The notes under the pieces were generated by a model. The model searched no databases. It saw only the letters and a list, made by a program, of their open reading frames with translations, and was not told the origin of the DNA. The position numbers and the translations under genes are program-made. Positions 19,151-27,771 of a stretch of 64,000 nt of DNA are shown here, piece after piece. The DNA comes from Cyanobacteria bacterium SZAS-4 (lineage in GTDB: Bacteria; Cyanobacteriota; Vampirovibrionia; Obscuribacterales; Obscuribacteraceae): contig JAFEAT010000011.1 of NCBI GenBank assembly GCA_018266255.1, positions 351,003 to 415,002 on the forward strand, written 5' to 3'. Position 1 is the stretch's first letter; each line of letters opens with the position of its first letter.

Positions 19151-20044
19151 GTGAAGACTACGTCAAAAAAAATGCTGTTCTCGTTTATCGCGGCTGCAAT
19201 AATCTTTTTACTTCCGCTCCACAAACCACTGAGTGCGCAAACTGTTAGAGCCGGTCGCTTGCCGATTCCACCTGCAGCCACCGTTCTGACGCTCACAGGG
19301 CTAAACTTCAATTTAGTGAATTACATGCCCGACGTTTTACAGGGGCGTTTTAGCAAACCTCCCTATCGCTTAAGGGAGGTCCGATATCCTGCCAGCATCA
19401 GTCCTAAGACTATTTCGAAAGGAGTGCTCGCCCTGGATGCAGCCTTGCGCGATACGGCGGGACCTATAATCGTGCTCGCGCACAGTCAAGGTGCGCAGGT
19501 TGCCTCGCACTGGATGCGCCAGCACGCCGCAGATCCAAATGCGCCAGCGCCAAATCGTTTGATATTCATTCTGCTCGGCAATCCATTACGCCTCAATGGG
19601 GGTCATGGCATTGGGCAAAGGGAGTTTGGTGGCACCATCGGTGAACCAACTCCAACCTGCACGCCCTGGACTGTGGTTGATGTTGCTCGCAGGTACGACG
19701 GCTGGGCTGATTTCCCCGCTGATGCGAGCAATCAACTTGCAGTCAGAAATGCGAACATCGGTAAAAGGACGTATCACACGCATTACGACGTGGTCGATAT
19801 CGACGACCCAACTAATACCGTCTGGAAACAAGATAATACAACCTTTGTTTTAACTCATGAGACATTGCCGCTCTGGCACCGCGGTTTTAAGCCGCCCACT
19901 TTGATTCAACGTGAAACTATCGCAAGTGTCGAATCTGCCTACAACAGACCACCAAACGATCTCAGGCTAGCACCACTACCGGTACCAGGAATGGGCCAAC
20001 TGTGGCATCAGCGCAGCAAGAAAAATTCTGTTATAAGTCTGTAA
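19151..20044 (+). CDS. PE-PPE domain-containing secreted esterase-like protein
   Basis: From the GTG at 19151, which has GAGGA 5 bases upstream, the product is 297 residues with a signal peptide (MLFSFIAAAIIFLLPLHKPL). The mature part has an alpha/beta serine hydrolase elbow LAHSQGAQVASHWM and later YDGWADFPA and GKRTYHTHYDVVDI, which match the PE-PPE domain first described in mycobacterial secreted esterases. In mycobacteria it sits on PE/PPE proteins; here there is no PE or PPE part. Probably an exported acyl ester hydrolase. An ATG at 19031 would add 40 residues with no ribosome site. Confidence 0.8.
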   Translation: MKTTSKKMLFSFIAAAIIFLLPLHKPLSAQTVRAGRLPIPPAATVLTLTGLNFNLVNYMPDVLQGRFSKPPYRLREVRYPASISPKTISKGVLALDAALRDTAGPIIVLAHSQGAQVASHWMRQHAADPNAPAPNRLIFILLGNPLRLNGGHGIGQREFGGTIGEPTPTCTPWTVVDVARRYDGWADFPADASNQLAVRNANIGKRTYHTHYDVVDIDDPTNTVWKQDNTTFVLTHETLPLWHRGFKPPTLIQRETIASVESAYNRPPNDLRLAPLPVPGMGQLWHQRSKKNSVISL

Positions 20045-20143
20045 CTATTCAATAACTCTTTTGTAATCGCGCTCCTTTAAGTTATCTCTGTCAACCAACT
20101 GCATGCCAACACTGCGGCATGCAAAGATTCAAGGAGAGAGCCG

Positions 20144-20560
20144 ATGAGCGAACACATAGATTCTACAGCCCGCCCGGAGACAGCCGCGACAGACGGTGTG
20201 CCTTCGCAGATTGGTCAAATTGCAGCTGCTGCCTGGGATTATATGCGCGAGAACACAGCTTCTTTTGGACGCCAGGCCAATGAAGTGAACAACAGCGATG
20301 GCAATCTGGTCATGACAAATCCATTCGCCACAAACGAGCCGCAACAAGTCACTTCCGATACAAAAAATCCAATCAAATCCACTGTCTCTGCTCCGTCCGA
20401 ACAAGACAAGTTATCGCCTGTCGATAAAGCACTTACTAAAATGTTCGCCGATCAACACCTGGACGATGGTGAAGTAAAACGTTTAAGAAACTTGCTCACT
20501 CCGGAGTGCCTCGAACAAAAACCCAGCAAGCCGAAACCAGCCTTGCACGGGGTGAAATAG
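20144..20560 (+). CDS. Hypothetical polar protein
   Basis: The 138-residue product is polar, with a helical C-terminal part (KALTKMFADQHLDDGEVKRL) that resembles an EF-hand-like or helical hairpin spacing but has no clear calcium loop. The ATG is preceded by AAGGAGAGAG. It is followed at once by a 14-bp hairpin. Function unknown. Confidence 0.6.
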   Translation: MSEHIDSTARPETAATDGVPSQIGQIAAAAWDYMRENTASFGRQANEVNNSDGNLVMTNPFATNEPQQVTSDTKNPIKSTVSAPSEQDKLSPVDKALTKMFADQHLDDGEVKRLRNLLTPECLEQKPSKPKPALHGVK

Positions 20561-20578
20561 ACACAGGTAAAAGCCAGT

Positions 20579-20614
20579 CAATCCTCCGAGCAAAATTTTA
20601 TGCTCGGAGGATTG
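20579..20614 (+). terminator. 14-bp perfect stem-loop
   Basis: The two arms (20579-20592 and 20601-20614) are perfectly complementary around an 8-base A/T loop, 18 bp after the stop at 20560. There is no T-run on either side, so it could be a terminator of the weak type or an mRNA-stabilising hairpin. Confidence 0.55.
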
Positions 20615-20638
20615 GGGAGAAGCTAGAGGAGAAAGAAA

Positions 20639-20953
20639 ATGATCATCGCGAATCCCGAAAATCCCAGCAGTCACACGCTTCTTCAACAACAAGCGCGGGC
20701 GATATTTTCACAGCCAATTCTATATCTGATCTCAAATAAAGAAAAATCGTACCGAAAAGTACGTGCCATCGGTGTTGGTGGCATACGTTCAATAGTTAGG
20801 TATTTAAACGGAAAAAGCCGTGTCGAACTCGGTAACAATTCTCGGGTTATTTGTGATACCAACCTGAGATACGAATATTTGCACGAATATCGATTCAGCG
20901 TCAGTCTGCTTGCTAAACGAGTCTGCTCCGGATACAAGGTGCACTTAAGTTAG
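20639..20953 (+). CDS. Possible small basic protein
   Basis: An ATG with GAGGAG 9 bases upstream opens a 104-residue frame. The product is basic and Ser/Arg/Tyr-rich and shows no recognisable domain. The good ribosome site argues for translation while the composition argues against a conserved protein. Low confidence. Confidence 0.35.
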   Translation: MIIANPENPSSHTLLQQQARAIFSQPILYLISNKEKSYRKVRAIGVGGIRSIVRYLNGKSRVELGNNSRVICDTNLRYEYLHEYRFSVSLLAKRVCSGYKVHLS

Positions 20954-20976
20954 TCGTTAGCGTGGATAAAAGCCAA

Positions 20977-21684
20977 TTACTGTGTCGGTTCTTTGCGCAC
21001 GTTTAGTGAACGCAGTCTGTATCCAACTCTGGCCACATTTTCGATAACTGAAGTACTAAGGTCGTCGTCTCTGTCGACAACCTTGCGAATCCGTCTGATT
21101 GCTACTCGCAAACCTTCAAGCGTCGCATCCGAATCATAGTTCCACACCCTGGTCAGTAAGGCTTCGCCACTAAAAATCTGAGTCGGATGGCGCATGAAAA
21201 ACTCCAGTAGGGCAAAATCCCGTGAAGTTAAACGTAGTTCTTCGCCACCACGTGTGAGGCGATGTTCGACTGGGTCGAGCGATAGATCACCGTAGTGCAA
21301 CACTTTTGATTGTAAAACTGGGGGGCGTCTGAGAAGCGAACGAATTCGAGCAGCCAGCTCCTGTAGGTGAAATGGCTTGGTCAGGTAATCGTCCGCCCCC
21401 GAGTCTAGCCCAAGCGCTTTGTCGGCCAGGTCACTCTTTCCTGTCAACATGATCACTGGTGTCATACCGCCACCGGAGCGAAATTTTTTCAGGAGTTCGA
21501 CGCCGCTAAAATCTGGCAGATCCCAGTCCAGAACTATAACGTCGTACTCACTGGCCTCGACTGCATCCAAAAATCCTTGCCCGTCCTGAAAAACTTCAAC
21601 CGTGTGGTGCTCATCGTCGGTTAAACTATCGCTGAGAGCGACACATAAATCAGGATCGTCCTCAACGACTAAAACTTTCGCCAT
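20977..21684 (-). CDS. OmpR/PhoB-family response regulator
   Basis: The 235-residue protein has a receiver domain (acidic D9/D10, phosphoacceptor D53 in VLDWDLPDFSG, T81, K103 in LTKPF) and a winged-helix DNA-binding domain (about 140-230) with LTSRDFALLEFFMRHP and the recognition-helix region DATLEGLRVAIRRIRKV. The ATG at 21684 is preferred; an upstream start would add residues before the first beta strand. It is divergent from the histidine kinase at 21771, 86 bp apart, which should be its partner sharing one control region. Confidence 0.94.
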   Translation of the reverse strand: MAKVLVVEDDPDLCVALSDSLTDDEHHTVEVFQDGQGFLDAVEASEYDVIVLDWDLPDFSGVELLKKFRSGGGMTPVIMLTGKSDLADKALGLDSGADDYLTKPFHLQELAARIRSLLRRPPVLQSKVLHYGDLSLDPVEHRLTRGGEELRLTSRDFALLEFFMRHPTQIFSGEALLTRVWNYDSDATLEGLRVAIRRIRKVVDRDDDLSTSVIENVARVGYRLRSLNVRKEPTQ

Positions 21685-21770
21685 TAAAATTTTCCACGTA
21701 TCGCAAACGCTTCGATAAATATAGATAATACCGCTCTTTGCCAAATTTGCACAGTTGAGAGGACACGGCA

Positions 21771-23576
21771 GTGAAGATGCGCCTATCTCTACATTCTAAG
21801 GTCTTGCTCCTGGTAGCGATCCCTCTACTTATTCAGATCGGGCTGCTAAGCGCCATCGCGAACCTGGAGAGTCAGGCCGAAAGAGCTTTGGAAGCGTCGG
21901 CTCTTAGCCAGAGAATTTCCGACAAAATCAACAAAGTTACAGAAGACATTTTCGCCATCTACACCAGATATAAAACTTACGAAGCGCTAGAAACGGTGCC
22001 TTTTGACGATCAATTGGGAGTCAAATTATTTAGTCAGTTACGTGATGACTATGCACAATTAAAGTCAGTAGCGGCAGCTAATGAGGAAATAGTTCAAGCT
22101 GTTGTTCGATCAGAAACCGCCACGAACGAGAGTTTTGCAATTTTCCAGTCGTTGAAAGTCGCATTGCAAAATTCCGGTCCGAATAATACCAGAGAACGTA
22201 TCTCCATCGCCCGCAAAATACGAAAAAGACAACGCGACGATCTTATCTTCAAAAGATTGATCGAAATTGGTAAAGAACAAAAAATATTAGCAGCAGCTGC
22301 TCCCGAACAGCAGATTTTGTTCAGAGAGCAAACTCAGCGCATACTGGTTATCACTGGTATTCTCGACCTCGCCCTGGGCGTAGTTGTCGCATTAATCCTT
22401 ACCAGAGGCTTAGCATCCAGGCTGGAACTTGTCATCGGTAACACTTACCGATTGGCGAGCAATCTCCCTCTCAATCCTGTAATTAAAGGCGGCGATGAAA
22501 TTGCCCATCTGGACCGTGTTTTTCATCAGATGGCGCGAGATCTGACGACTGCCCGACAGAAGGAGCAGCTAGTAATTGAAAGCGCGCGCGACCTGATTTG
22601 CACAGTCGACGCAAACGGTCGACTGACCTCTGCAAATCCGGCCGCTGAGAAACTTCTGCTTATGCCGCCTGAAGCACTAATCGGAAGGCACATGGTCGAC
22701 ATCATTTCCGAGAATTCAAAAGCGTCCTTGCTGATGTTTCAGGAAGAGATAAAAACAAAAAGTGACGTACCAGCTTGCGAGCTCGAGTTGAAAACAAGCT
22801 TAAATCAGATCGTGAATGTCATTTGCTCGGCAAGGTGGTCGCCGCAGGAGGAGAGTTCGTTCTGGGTGGTCCATGACATAACAGAAAGAAAGCGAGCCGA
22901 ACTTCTCAGGCAAGAGATTCTGGCGATGGTCAGCCACGACCTGCGTACTCCACTTTCAACGCTAAAATTCGTCATCGATCAATTTGCGAAAGAGCAAGCG
23001 CTAAGTTTCGAAAAGAAAACCAAGTATACGCTTATGGCGACGCGCAGCGTCGAGCGGATGTTTAACCTTGTCAACGATTTACTAGACATAGAGAAAATTA
23101 AATCCAAAAAAATGGTTCTTGAACGACAAAGTGTTTCATTGGATCAATGTTTTCAAACTTGCATCGAGGTGTGCGCCGGCATGGCCCATGAGAATGACAT
23201 TATGCTGTCGTTTGATACAACAGGCAAAAATATACTAGTGGATGAAAAACTTATCGGTAGAGTTCTGGTCAATCTGGTCAGCAACGCCATCAAATTCGCT
23301 CCCAAGCATTCGACTGTACGCATAACAAGCAAATCGAGCAATAGTTCTCTAGAAGTCAGCGTCGAAGATGATGGACCCGGTGTGCCAGCGGATCAGGTAG
23401 AGATGATATTTCAGCGCTTCCATCAGGGGCGTGGCCAAAGTACTAGTAGTCATGGTGGTTCTGGCTTGGGACTAACTATCTGTCAAGCAATCGTTCAACT
23501 TCACGGCGGACGCATATGGGTTGAGACCACCGGCACAGGCGGCAAATTCACCTTCTCAATACCGGAAAACAGTTGA
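21771..23576 (+). CDS. Sensor histidine kinase with PAS domain
   Basis: The 601-residue protein has two membrane helices (about 9-28 and 190-212) enclosing an exported helical sensor, then a HAMP-like linker, a PAS domain (about 263-375, SARDLICTVDANGRLTSANP), a HisKA box with the phosphorylated His389 in MVSHDLRTPLS and an ATPase domain with the N box LVNLVSNAIKF (about 500), EDDGPGVP and GGSGLGLTI. The GTG start has GAGAGGA upstream. It is the likely partner of the divergent response regulator. A two-helix sensor with a long periplasmic helical region suggests ligand or stress sensing at the envelope. Confidence 0.94.
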   Translation: MKMRLSLHSKVLLLVAIPLLIQIGLLSAIANLESQAERALEASALSQRISDKINKVTEDIFAIYTRYKTYEALETVPFDDQLGVKLFSQLRDDYAQLKSVAAANEEIVQAVVRSETATNESFAIFQSLKVALQNSGPNNTRERISIARKIRKRQRDDLIFKRLIEIGKEQKILAAAAPEQQILFREQTQRILVITGILDLALGVVVALILTRGLASRLELVIGNTYRLASNLPLNPVIKGGDEIAHLDRVFHQMARDLTTARQKEQLVIESARDLICTVDANGRLTSANPAAEKLLLMPPEALIGRHMVDIISENSKASLLMFQEEIKTKSDVPACELELKTSLNQIVNVICSARWSPQEESSFWVVHDITERKRAELLRQEILAMVSHDLRTPLSTLKFVIDQFAKEQALSFEKKTKYTLMATRSVERMFNLVNDLLDIEKIKSKKMVLERQSVSLDQCFQTCIEVCAGMAHENDIMLSFDTTGKNILVDEKLIGRVLVNLVSNAIKFAPKHSTVRITSKSSNSSLEVSVEDDGPGVPADQVEMIFQRFHQGRGQSTSSHGGSGLGLTICQAIVQLHGGRIWVETTGTGGKFTFSIPENS

Positions 23577-24095
23577 TTTACCTGCCTGGCAAGGAGTGCC
23601 TGCAGTTCAAGTCTATGAGAGTCGGGCACTGCAGTTGGTGCTTTGCGGTGCGTCAATCGAACTAGTCACCTCTTCCGCGACAACAACAAATTCTTCCAGT
23701 TCATGCGCTCCAAACGACGTTGTAATTGCGCAGTCGGCAGCATCACGTCCGCACGCCAGAAGCACCAACGCGTTCATCTCTAACTTGAAGCAGAAAGCTG
23801 AATACAGTAGGAGCGGGCACTGCAAAAGTCATGTTGTAACCTATTTTGATAAGCATTTGCGTTCCTGCAATATTCGAGGAGATTATTACGACAGTTTCGT
23901 CAATTTCGTGTATCCGGCACCTATTTGCTTTTCTTCAAAGCGAGCGACAATGCATCAGGCTCGGGAGAATGTTGGGTCGCTATCAGCGCCTCAATATTTG
24001 GCAAATTGGTGACAAACTGTTTGCATTATACTGTAGACTCTGAGTTACATGAAAGTCTTCATGCTGGTTTGGAGATCCGCAGTCGGTGGTGGTAA
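23577..24095. other. Intergenic region, no clear gene
   Basis: The 519-bp stretch after the kinase gene holds no frame that looks native on the plus strand. A minus-strand frame (ATG at 23777 to a stop at 23613, 54 codons) reads plausibly helical (LVLLACGRDAADCAITTSF) but lacks a convincing ribosome site. No RNA or repeat is seen. Confidence 0.4.
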
Positions 24096-24767
24096 ATGAT
24101 TGAAGCGATTATATTCGACATTGATGGCACGCTCGTAGATTCAGTCGACTTGCATGCGCACGCGTGGCAGGATGCGTTCGAGCACTTCGGCAAAAATATC
24201 GACTTTCAAGTCATCCGCGACCAGATTGGTAAAGGAGGCGATCAACTTTTGCCAACATTCCTTTCCAAGGACGAAATATCAAAATTTGGCGACCAGCTGA
24301 AACAATATCGTGGCGAACACTTCAAAAAGCATTACCTGCAAAAGGTAAAACCATTTTCGAAAGTGCGAGAATTATTCCAATACGCAAGGAAAGACAATAA
24401 GAAGATCGCCATTGGCTCGTCTGCGCATGAGGATGAATTGCAGCATTATCTCAAACTGTGCAAAATTGACGACCTTGTTGATGCGGTTACGTGCGCAGAT
24501 GATGCGGATAAGAGCAAGCCTCATCCAGATATCTTCGAGGCAGCCCTTGCGAAGCTTGGAGAAACACCTCAGCGAACGATTGTAATTGGCGATTCGCCAT
24601 ACGACGCAGAAGCAGCCAACAAAATTAGCATGCGCACAATCGGCGTGTTATGTGGTGGTTTTAAGCGCGAAACTCTGGAAGAAGCTGGTGTTGTAGAAAT
24701 CTTCGATAGCCCAACTGATTTGTTGCAGAAATACGACCAGTCAATTCTCGCCAAGCGAATTGACTAA
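24096..24767 (+). CDS. HAD-superfamily phosphatase (beta-phosphoglucomutase-like)
   Basis: The 223-residue protein has the HAD nucleophile motif IIFDIDGTLVDS (D8, D10), a helical cap of subfamily I (about 16-85), motif II near IAIGSSAH, Lys in DKSKPHPDIF (motif III) and IGDSPYDAEAA (motif IV). It hydrolyses or moves a phosphate on a small metabolite; the cap resembles beta-phosphoglucomutase and phosphoglycolate phosphatase types. Cytoplasmic. It stands alone. Confidence 0.92.
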   Translation: MIEAIIFDIDGTLVDSVDLHAHAWQDAFEHFGKNIDFQVIRDQIGKGGDQLLPTFLSKDEISKFGDQLKQYRGEHFKKHYLQKVKPFSKVRELFQYARKDNKKIAIGSSAHEDELQHYLKLCKIDDLVDAVTCADDADKSKPHPDIFEAALAKLGETPQRTIVIGDSPYDAEAANKISMRTIGVLCGGFKRETLEEAGVVEIFDSPTDLLQKYDQSILAKRID

Positions 24768-25094
24768 ACGTGGCTTGACGAGCGCGTCAGTCCAGGCTTC
24801 GTTCTGACCAGACACGTTTATTAGCATGGCGTGCACTTCGAAAGTCTTCGTCATCTTGTCACCGTTTGTGGTGCGCTTCTTCTCCCCGTTCGCTTGATGC
24901 CAATCGTCTACATCTGCGGTCCTCAAGCCGTTTTTACTGTTCAGTACCGCAGTAATTTTAATCAGTCTGAGAGCTGTTTGTTGTCGACTGAAGTACGACG
25001 TTATGTTATTGTAATTGCAATAGTTTAACGATTCGTATGTTGGCCGATGTGAGCGTAAGCCGATTTGCCGAGATAATTTCGCAAGGAGGTTCAT
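24768..25094. other. Intergenic region with long upstream leader
   Basis: 327 bp between the HAD gene and the secreted repeat protein. I see no native-looking frame, RNA or repeat; the last 20 bases hold the AAGGAGG ribosome site for the next gene. Confidence 0.5.
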
Positions 25095-26114
25095 TTGCGT
25101 CACTCTAACTTTGTCGCTGCAGTCGCAGCATTGCAATTGGCTACGGTATCTGGAGCGCAAGCTCAAAGCTCATCAAGTTACACCATCCAACCGTTCAGTG
25201 TTGGTAACCAGGGTCTCTTCGCGGCTTCCATACTGAACATCAATTTGCTTAGCTTCTTCAACGGCACCGGTCGCTTCACCTCAGGTAATAATTTCGGATC
25301 GGTATCTCAAGGCGGGCTTAATTCAGCACAAGGTGGTCTCGGCAGTGCAGGAACCGGAACGACTGGAAACAATAGTAATACCGGGGGCACCAGCAGCGCT
25401 GGCACTGGCACCACCGGCAGCAACATTAATACGGGTGGCACAAGCAGTGCTGGCACTGGCACCACTGGCAGCAACACGAACACGAGCAATGGAGCTAACA
25501 CAGGTACTGGGCAATCTGGAACGAGCACCAGCACTGGCACTTCCAGCGGTGCCTTGACACGTTCATTCAACAGGAGTCGTATCCTCGGTAGACAGCTTTC
25601 CTCGAATTTGAGTAGCTCTGGTGCAGAATCAGTTGTCGTGCTCACAGCCCTGGTCGACTCGACTGACCCGCGTAATGGCAGTGCTGGTATCGAGGTCAGG
25701 GGCGTACAGAATCAAACGGTGCGAAACGTAAGTTTCCAATATTCTCCAATTTCCTCATCAACGGGTCTGATATCTTCCAACATATTTTCAGCGCCATACC
25801 TGGCTGTTACCGATAGCTCCTTAAGAACACGATATCTGCCAATCTCATCCGGAACCGTCGTGTCGAACGTCGCGCTCAACGCGGCTCAGACGAATTCCTC
25901 GTATATCACAAGCAGTAATTTCACAAGCGGCACTTTGAACAACGCGTTCATCACCGTCAACTTCAACTCCGCACAACTTGGAACTCAGGGCAACATACAA
26001 AAGTTGGGGTTGGTTTTATTCAAAAGCGGAATCGTTCTTGTCAAAGATGTCCGAATCAATGGATCTGCGGCTCCAGGAATTGTTGCTCAAAGCTCGAACA
26101 GCTTTCCTTTCTAA
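25095..26114 (+). CDS. Secreted protein with Gly/Thr/Ser/Asn-rich tandem repeat
   Basis: From the TTG at 25095 (AAGGAGG 8 bases upstream) the 339-residue product has a signal peptide (VAAVAALQLATVSGAQAQ). After residues about 85-145 built of a 17-residue repeat (SAGTGTTGSNINTGGTS) comes a beta-rich C-terminal domain (about 180-335). The low-complexity region probably forms a flexible stalk on the surface or in the matrix. Start context is strong. No known family. Confidence 0.75.
   Translation: MRHSNFVAAVAALQLATVSGAQAQSSSSYTIQPFSVGNQGLFAASILNINLLSFFNGTGRFTSGNNFGSVSQGGLNSAQGGLGSAGTGTTGNNSNTGGTSSAGTGTTGSNINTGGTSSAGTGTTGSNTNTSNGANTGTGQSGTSTSTGTSSGALTRSFNRSRILGRQLSSNLSSSGAESVVVLTALVDSTDPRNGSAGIEVRGVQNQTVRNVSFQYSPISSSTGLISSNIFSAPYLAVTDSSLRTRYLPISSGTVVSNVALNAAQTNSSYITSSNFTSGTLNNAFITVNFNSAQLGTQGNIQKLGLVLFKSGIVLVKDVRINGSAAPGIVAQSSNSFPF
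25338..25493 (+). repeat. 51-bp in-frame tandem repeat, about 3 units
   Basis: Three imperfect units of 51 bp encode the 17-residue repeat of the secreted protein. Unit boundaries are approximate and codons differ between units, mostly at third positions. Confidence 0.75.
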
Positions 26115-26148
26115 CAACACTCAGGTCTGTTCACTCTGCGAGCCCGAT

Positions 26149-26184
26149 GCAAAATGACGAACTCATACGGTCTCGTCATTTTGC
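26149..26184. terminator. Bidirectional hairpin terminator
   Basis: A perfect 12-bp stem (arms 26149-26160 and 26173-26184) with a 12-base loop has an A/T-rich outer part on both sides (AAAATGACGA), giving T-runs on each strand. It sits between converging genes and overlaps the last codons of the small minus-strand gene. Confidence 0.7.
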
Positions 26185-26328
26185 CTCATAGCGACTGTGA
26201 AGCTCGCTGTTAGCACCTGTACCAGTCGGCTTTGGCATCACCAAACCGACAAGTACTGGAATGCCAATCAACAATGCTACTGCTACTATCATCGCCTTTG
26301 CGTCATTGTCTTCAAGTATTCTGGACAT
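26176..26328 (-). CDS. Small 50-residue membrane protein
   Basis: A minus-strand frame from the ATG at 26328 to a TGA at 26176 encodes 50 residues: a polar start (MSRILEDNDAK), one hydrophobic helix (MIVAVALLIGIPVLVGLVM) and a short polar tail. GGTGA lies about 5 bases before the ATG. Good hydrophobic helix, ribosome site and following terminator make it likely real. It lies downstream of the coiled-coil membrane protein gene in the same direction (98 bp). Confidence 0.6.
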   Translation of the reverse strand: MSRILEDNDAKAMIVAVALLIGIPVLVGLVMPKPTGTGANSELHSRYEAK

Positions 26329-26426
26329 ATATTCACCTTTTTTGTGTGAACCAACAGACTGCTCGCGGGAAACACAAGTTCCTGCCCTGTGCTATTTGCA
26401 CGTCATTTTCAATAGCAGCTTCGTTT

Positions 26427-27182
26427 TCAAAGTTTGACTTCTTCCGCGAAATCCAATGTTGACGAATCTACGCTCTCATCTTCGCTTGCAGTTTTTATTT
26501 CTGTGTCTTCTAAATGCGGAAATATCTTCGCCCTGTTTTTATAGACCAGCACCGCCGCTACTGGAGTGCCGACGGCGATAGCAGTAGCACAAGCAACGAT
26601 GGCAAAAAGTATTATCGCCATTAACGCTTTTAATTGGTTCAATTCATCATGCAAATCACGCAATGGTTGAGCAATATTTTGTAATGGTTCTTCAAGCTCA
26701 TGTAGCGGCTTTTGGAGTTCGCGAATAGGGATTTCTAGTTTGCCGATTTGCGCCCTCATGCCGCCGATGTCAGATCTCACTTGCTCCATCTTGTCTCCGA
26801 CGTGGTCCATCCCCGTGCTGACGTGACTAACGTTCGCAGACATTGTATTCAGAAGCGTTTGCATAGCGCTCATTCGATTGTTTACTGAATCCATACCCTT
26901 ATGCAAATTGAGCATGACAGGAGAAAGATTCTCTATCGGTCTAGTCAATTCCGAAATTTGCTTCTGTAAAGCAATAGAATTTTTCTCCAAACGAATGATA
27001 GGAGCTATAGCCTTCTTAATTGGATGAAACCCTCTAATAGGCTCTTCCTCTGATTTCTCTTCGCTCGGAAAAGGAACAGAAGTTTCCACGCTTGTTTGAT
27101 CTGCACTGACACCACTTACGCACGTGCCAAATACCGTTGTGATTATGACCAGCGAAACCACGATCGAACCAATCTTCTGCAT
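26427..27182 (-). CDS. Exported coiled-coil protein with C-terminal membrane helix
   Basis: From the ATG at 27182 (AAGGAG 8 bases upstream) the 251-residue product has a signal peptide (about 4-27) and a long heptad-like region (about 60-185) rich in Met/Leu/Ile, with PIENLSPVMLNLHKGMDSVN and repeated 'PLxxLxxPL' units. A C-terminal membrane helix follows (about 188-212), then a short acidic cytoplasmic tail. The topology suggests a periplasmic rod fixed by its C-terminus. Function unknown; it resembles no family I know. Confidence 0.7.
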   Translation of the reverse strand: MQKIGSIVVSLVIITTVFGTCVSGVSADQTSVETSVPFPSEEKSEEEPIRGFHPIKKAIAPIIRLEKNSIALQKQISELTRPIENLSPVMLNLHKGMDSVNNRMSAMQTLLNTMSANVSHVSTGMDHVGDKMEQVRSDIGGMRAQIGKLEIPIRELQKPLHELEEPLQNIAQPLRDLHDELNQLKALMAIILFAIVACATAIAVGTPVAAVLVYKNRAKIFPHLEDTEIKTASEDESVDSSTLDFAEEVKL

Positions 27183-27358
27183 CAACCAATCTCCTTTTGC
27201 CGAGCTGAGCTGCCCTGGAGATTTTTCAAAATCCGGGTTCAGTCATGGAGACTCTTCAAATATCGGTTCGTTCCATTCTTCCAAGGAGCTTTCAGCTGAT
27301 TCTCTTCTCTGACTATCGAAACAGCGCTCTCAGTAACCGTTCACTTTATCTTCCAAAT

Positions 27359-27730
27359 CTACCGATGCAACTTATGGGTGGAAACTGGTGCAACACCTTT
27401 TACACCTAATTTGTTTGCAGCGCCTTTGCTCAAATCGACAACTGCTTTTGAATTTCTAGCCATTTTGTCATTTATAACAACAGTCACCTTTTTGCCGTTT
27501 TTTCTATTCGTCACTTGCACCTTCGAACCAATCGGCAACCTGTTGCTTGCTGCGGTCAGTTCATGCGGTCTATATTTTTTGCCGCTGGCCGTTTTCTTGC
27601 CCGCAAACGAATCAGCGTAGACAGTTGCTTTGCCGTTTGCCCCAGGAGCAGCGTGAGCTTGAGACCAAATTGTCCAGAATTGAACAAACGAAACAGTTGA
27701 AACTACTGCCGTCATCGTTATTGCCCGCAT
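27359..27730 (-). CDS. RlpA-like double-psi beta-barrel protein
   Basis: The 123-residue product has a signal peptide (about 1-28) and an RlpA-type domain (about 32-120): GKATVYADSFAGKKTASGKK, LPIGSKVQVTNRKNGK and VVINDKMARN with the Asp typical of the lytic transglycosylase/expansin barrel. It lacks the SPOR domain of E. coli RlpA, so septal targeting is not predicted. It probably acts on peptidoglycan in the periplasm. Start supported by GGAGA 8 bases before the ATG. Confidence 0.85.
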   Translation of the reverse strand: MRAITMTAVVSTVSFVQFWTIWSQAHAAPGANGKATVYADSFAGKKTASGKKYRPHELTAASNRLPIGSKVQVTNRKNGKKVTVVINDKMARNSKAVVDLSKGAANKLGVKGVAPVSTHKLHR

Positions 27731-27771
27731 AATTCATTCTCCTTCGCTGATTGCGCGGTTCCTTCATTGCC

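Noticed and set aside
23613..23825. Small minus-strand gene in the intergenic region
   Set aside because: Plausible composition but no convincing ribosome site or domain; kept only as a note.
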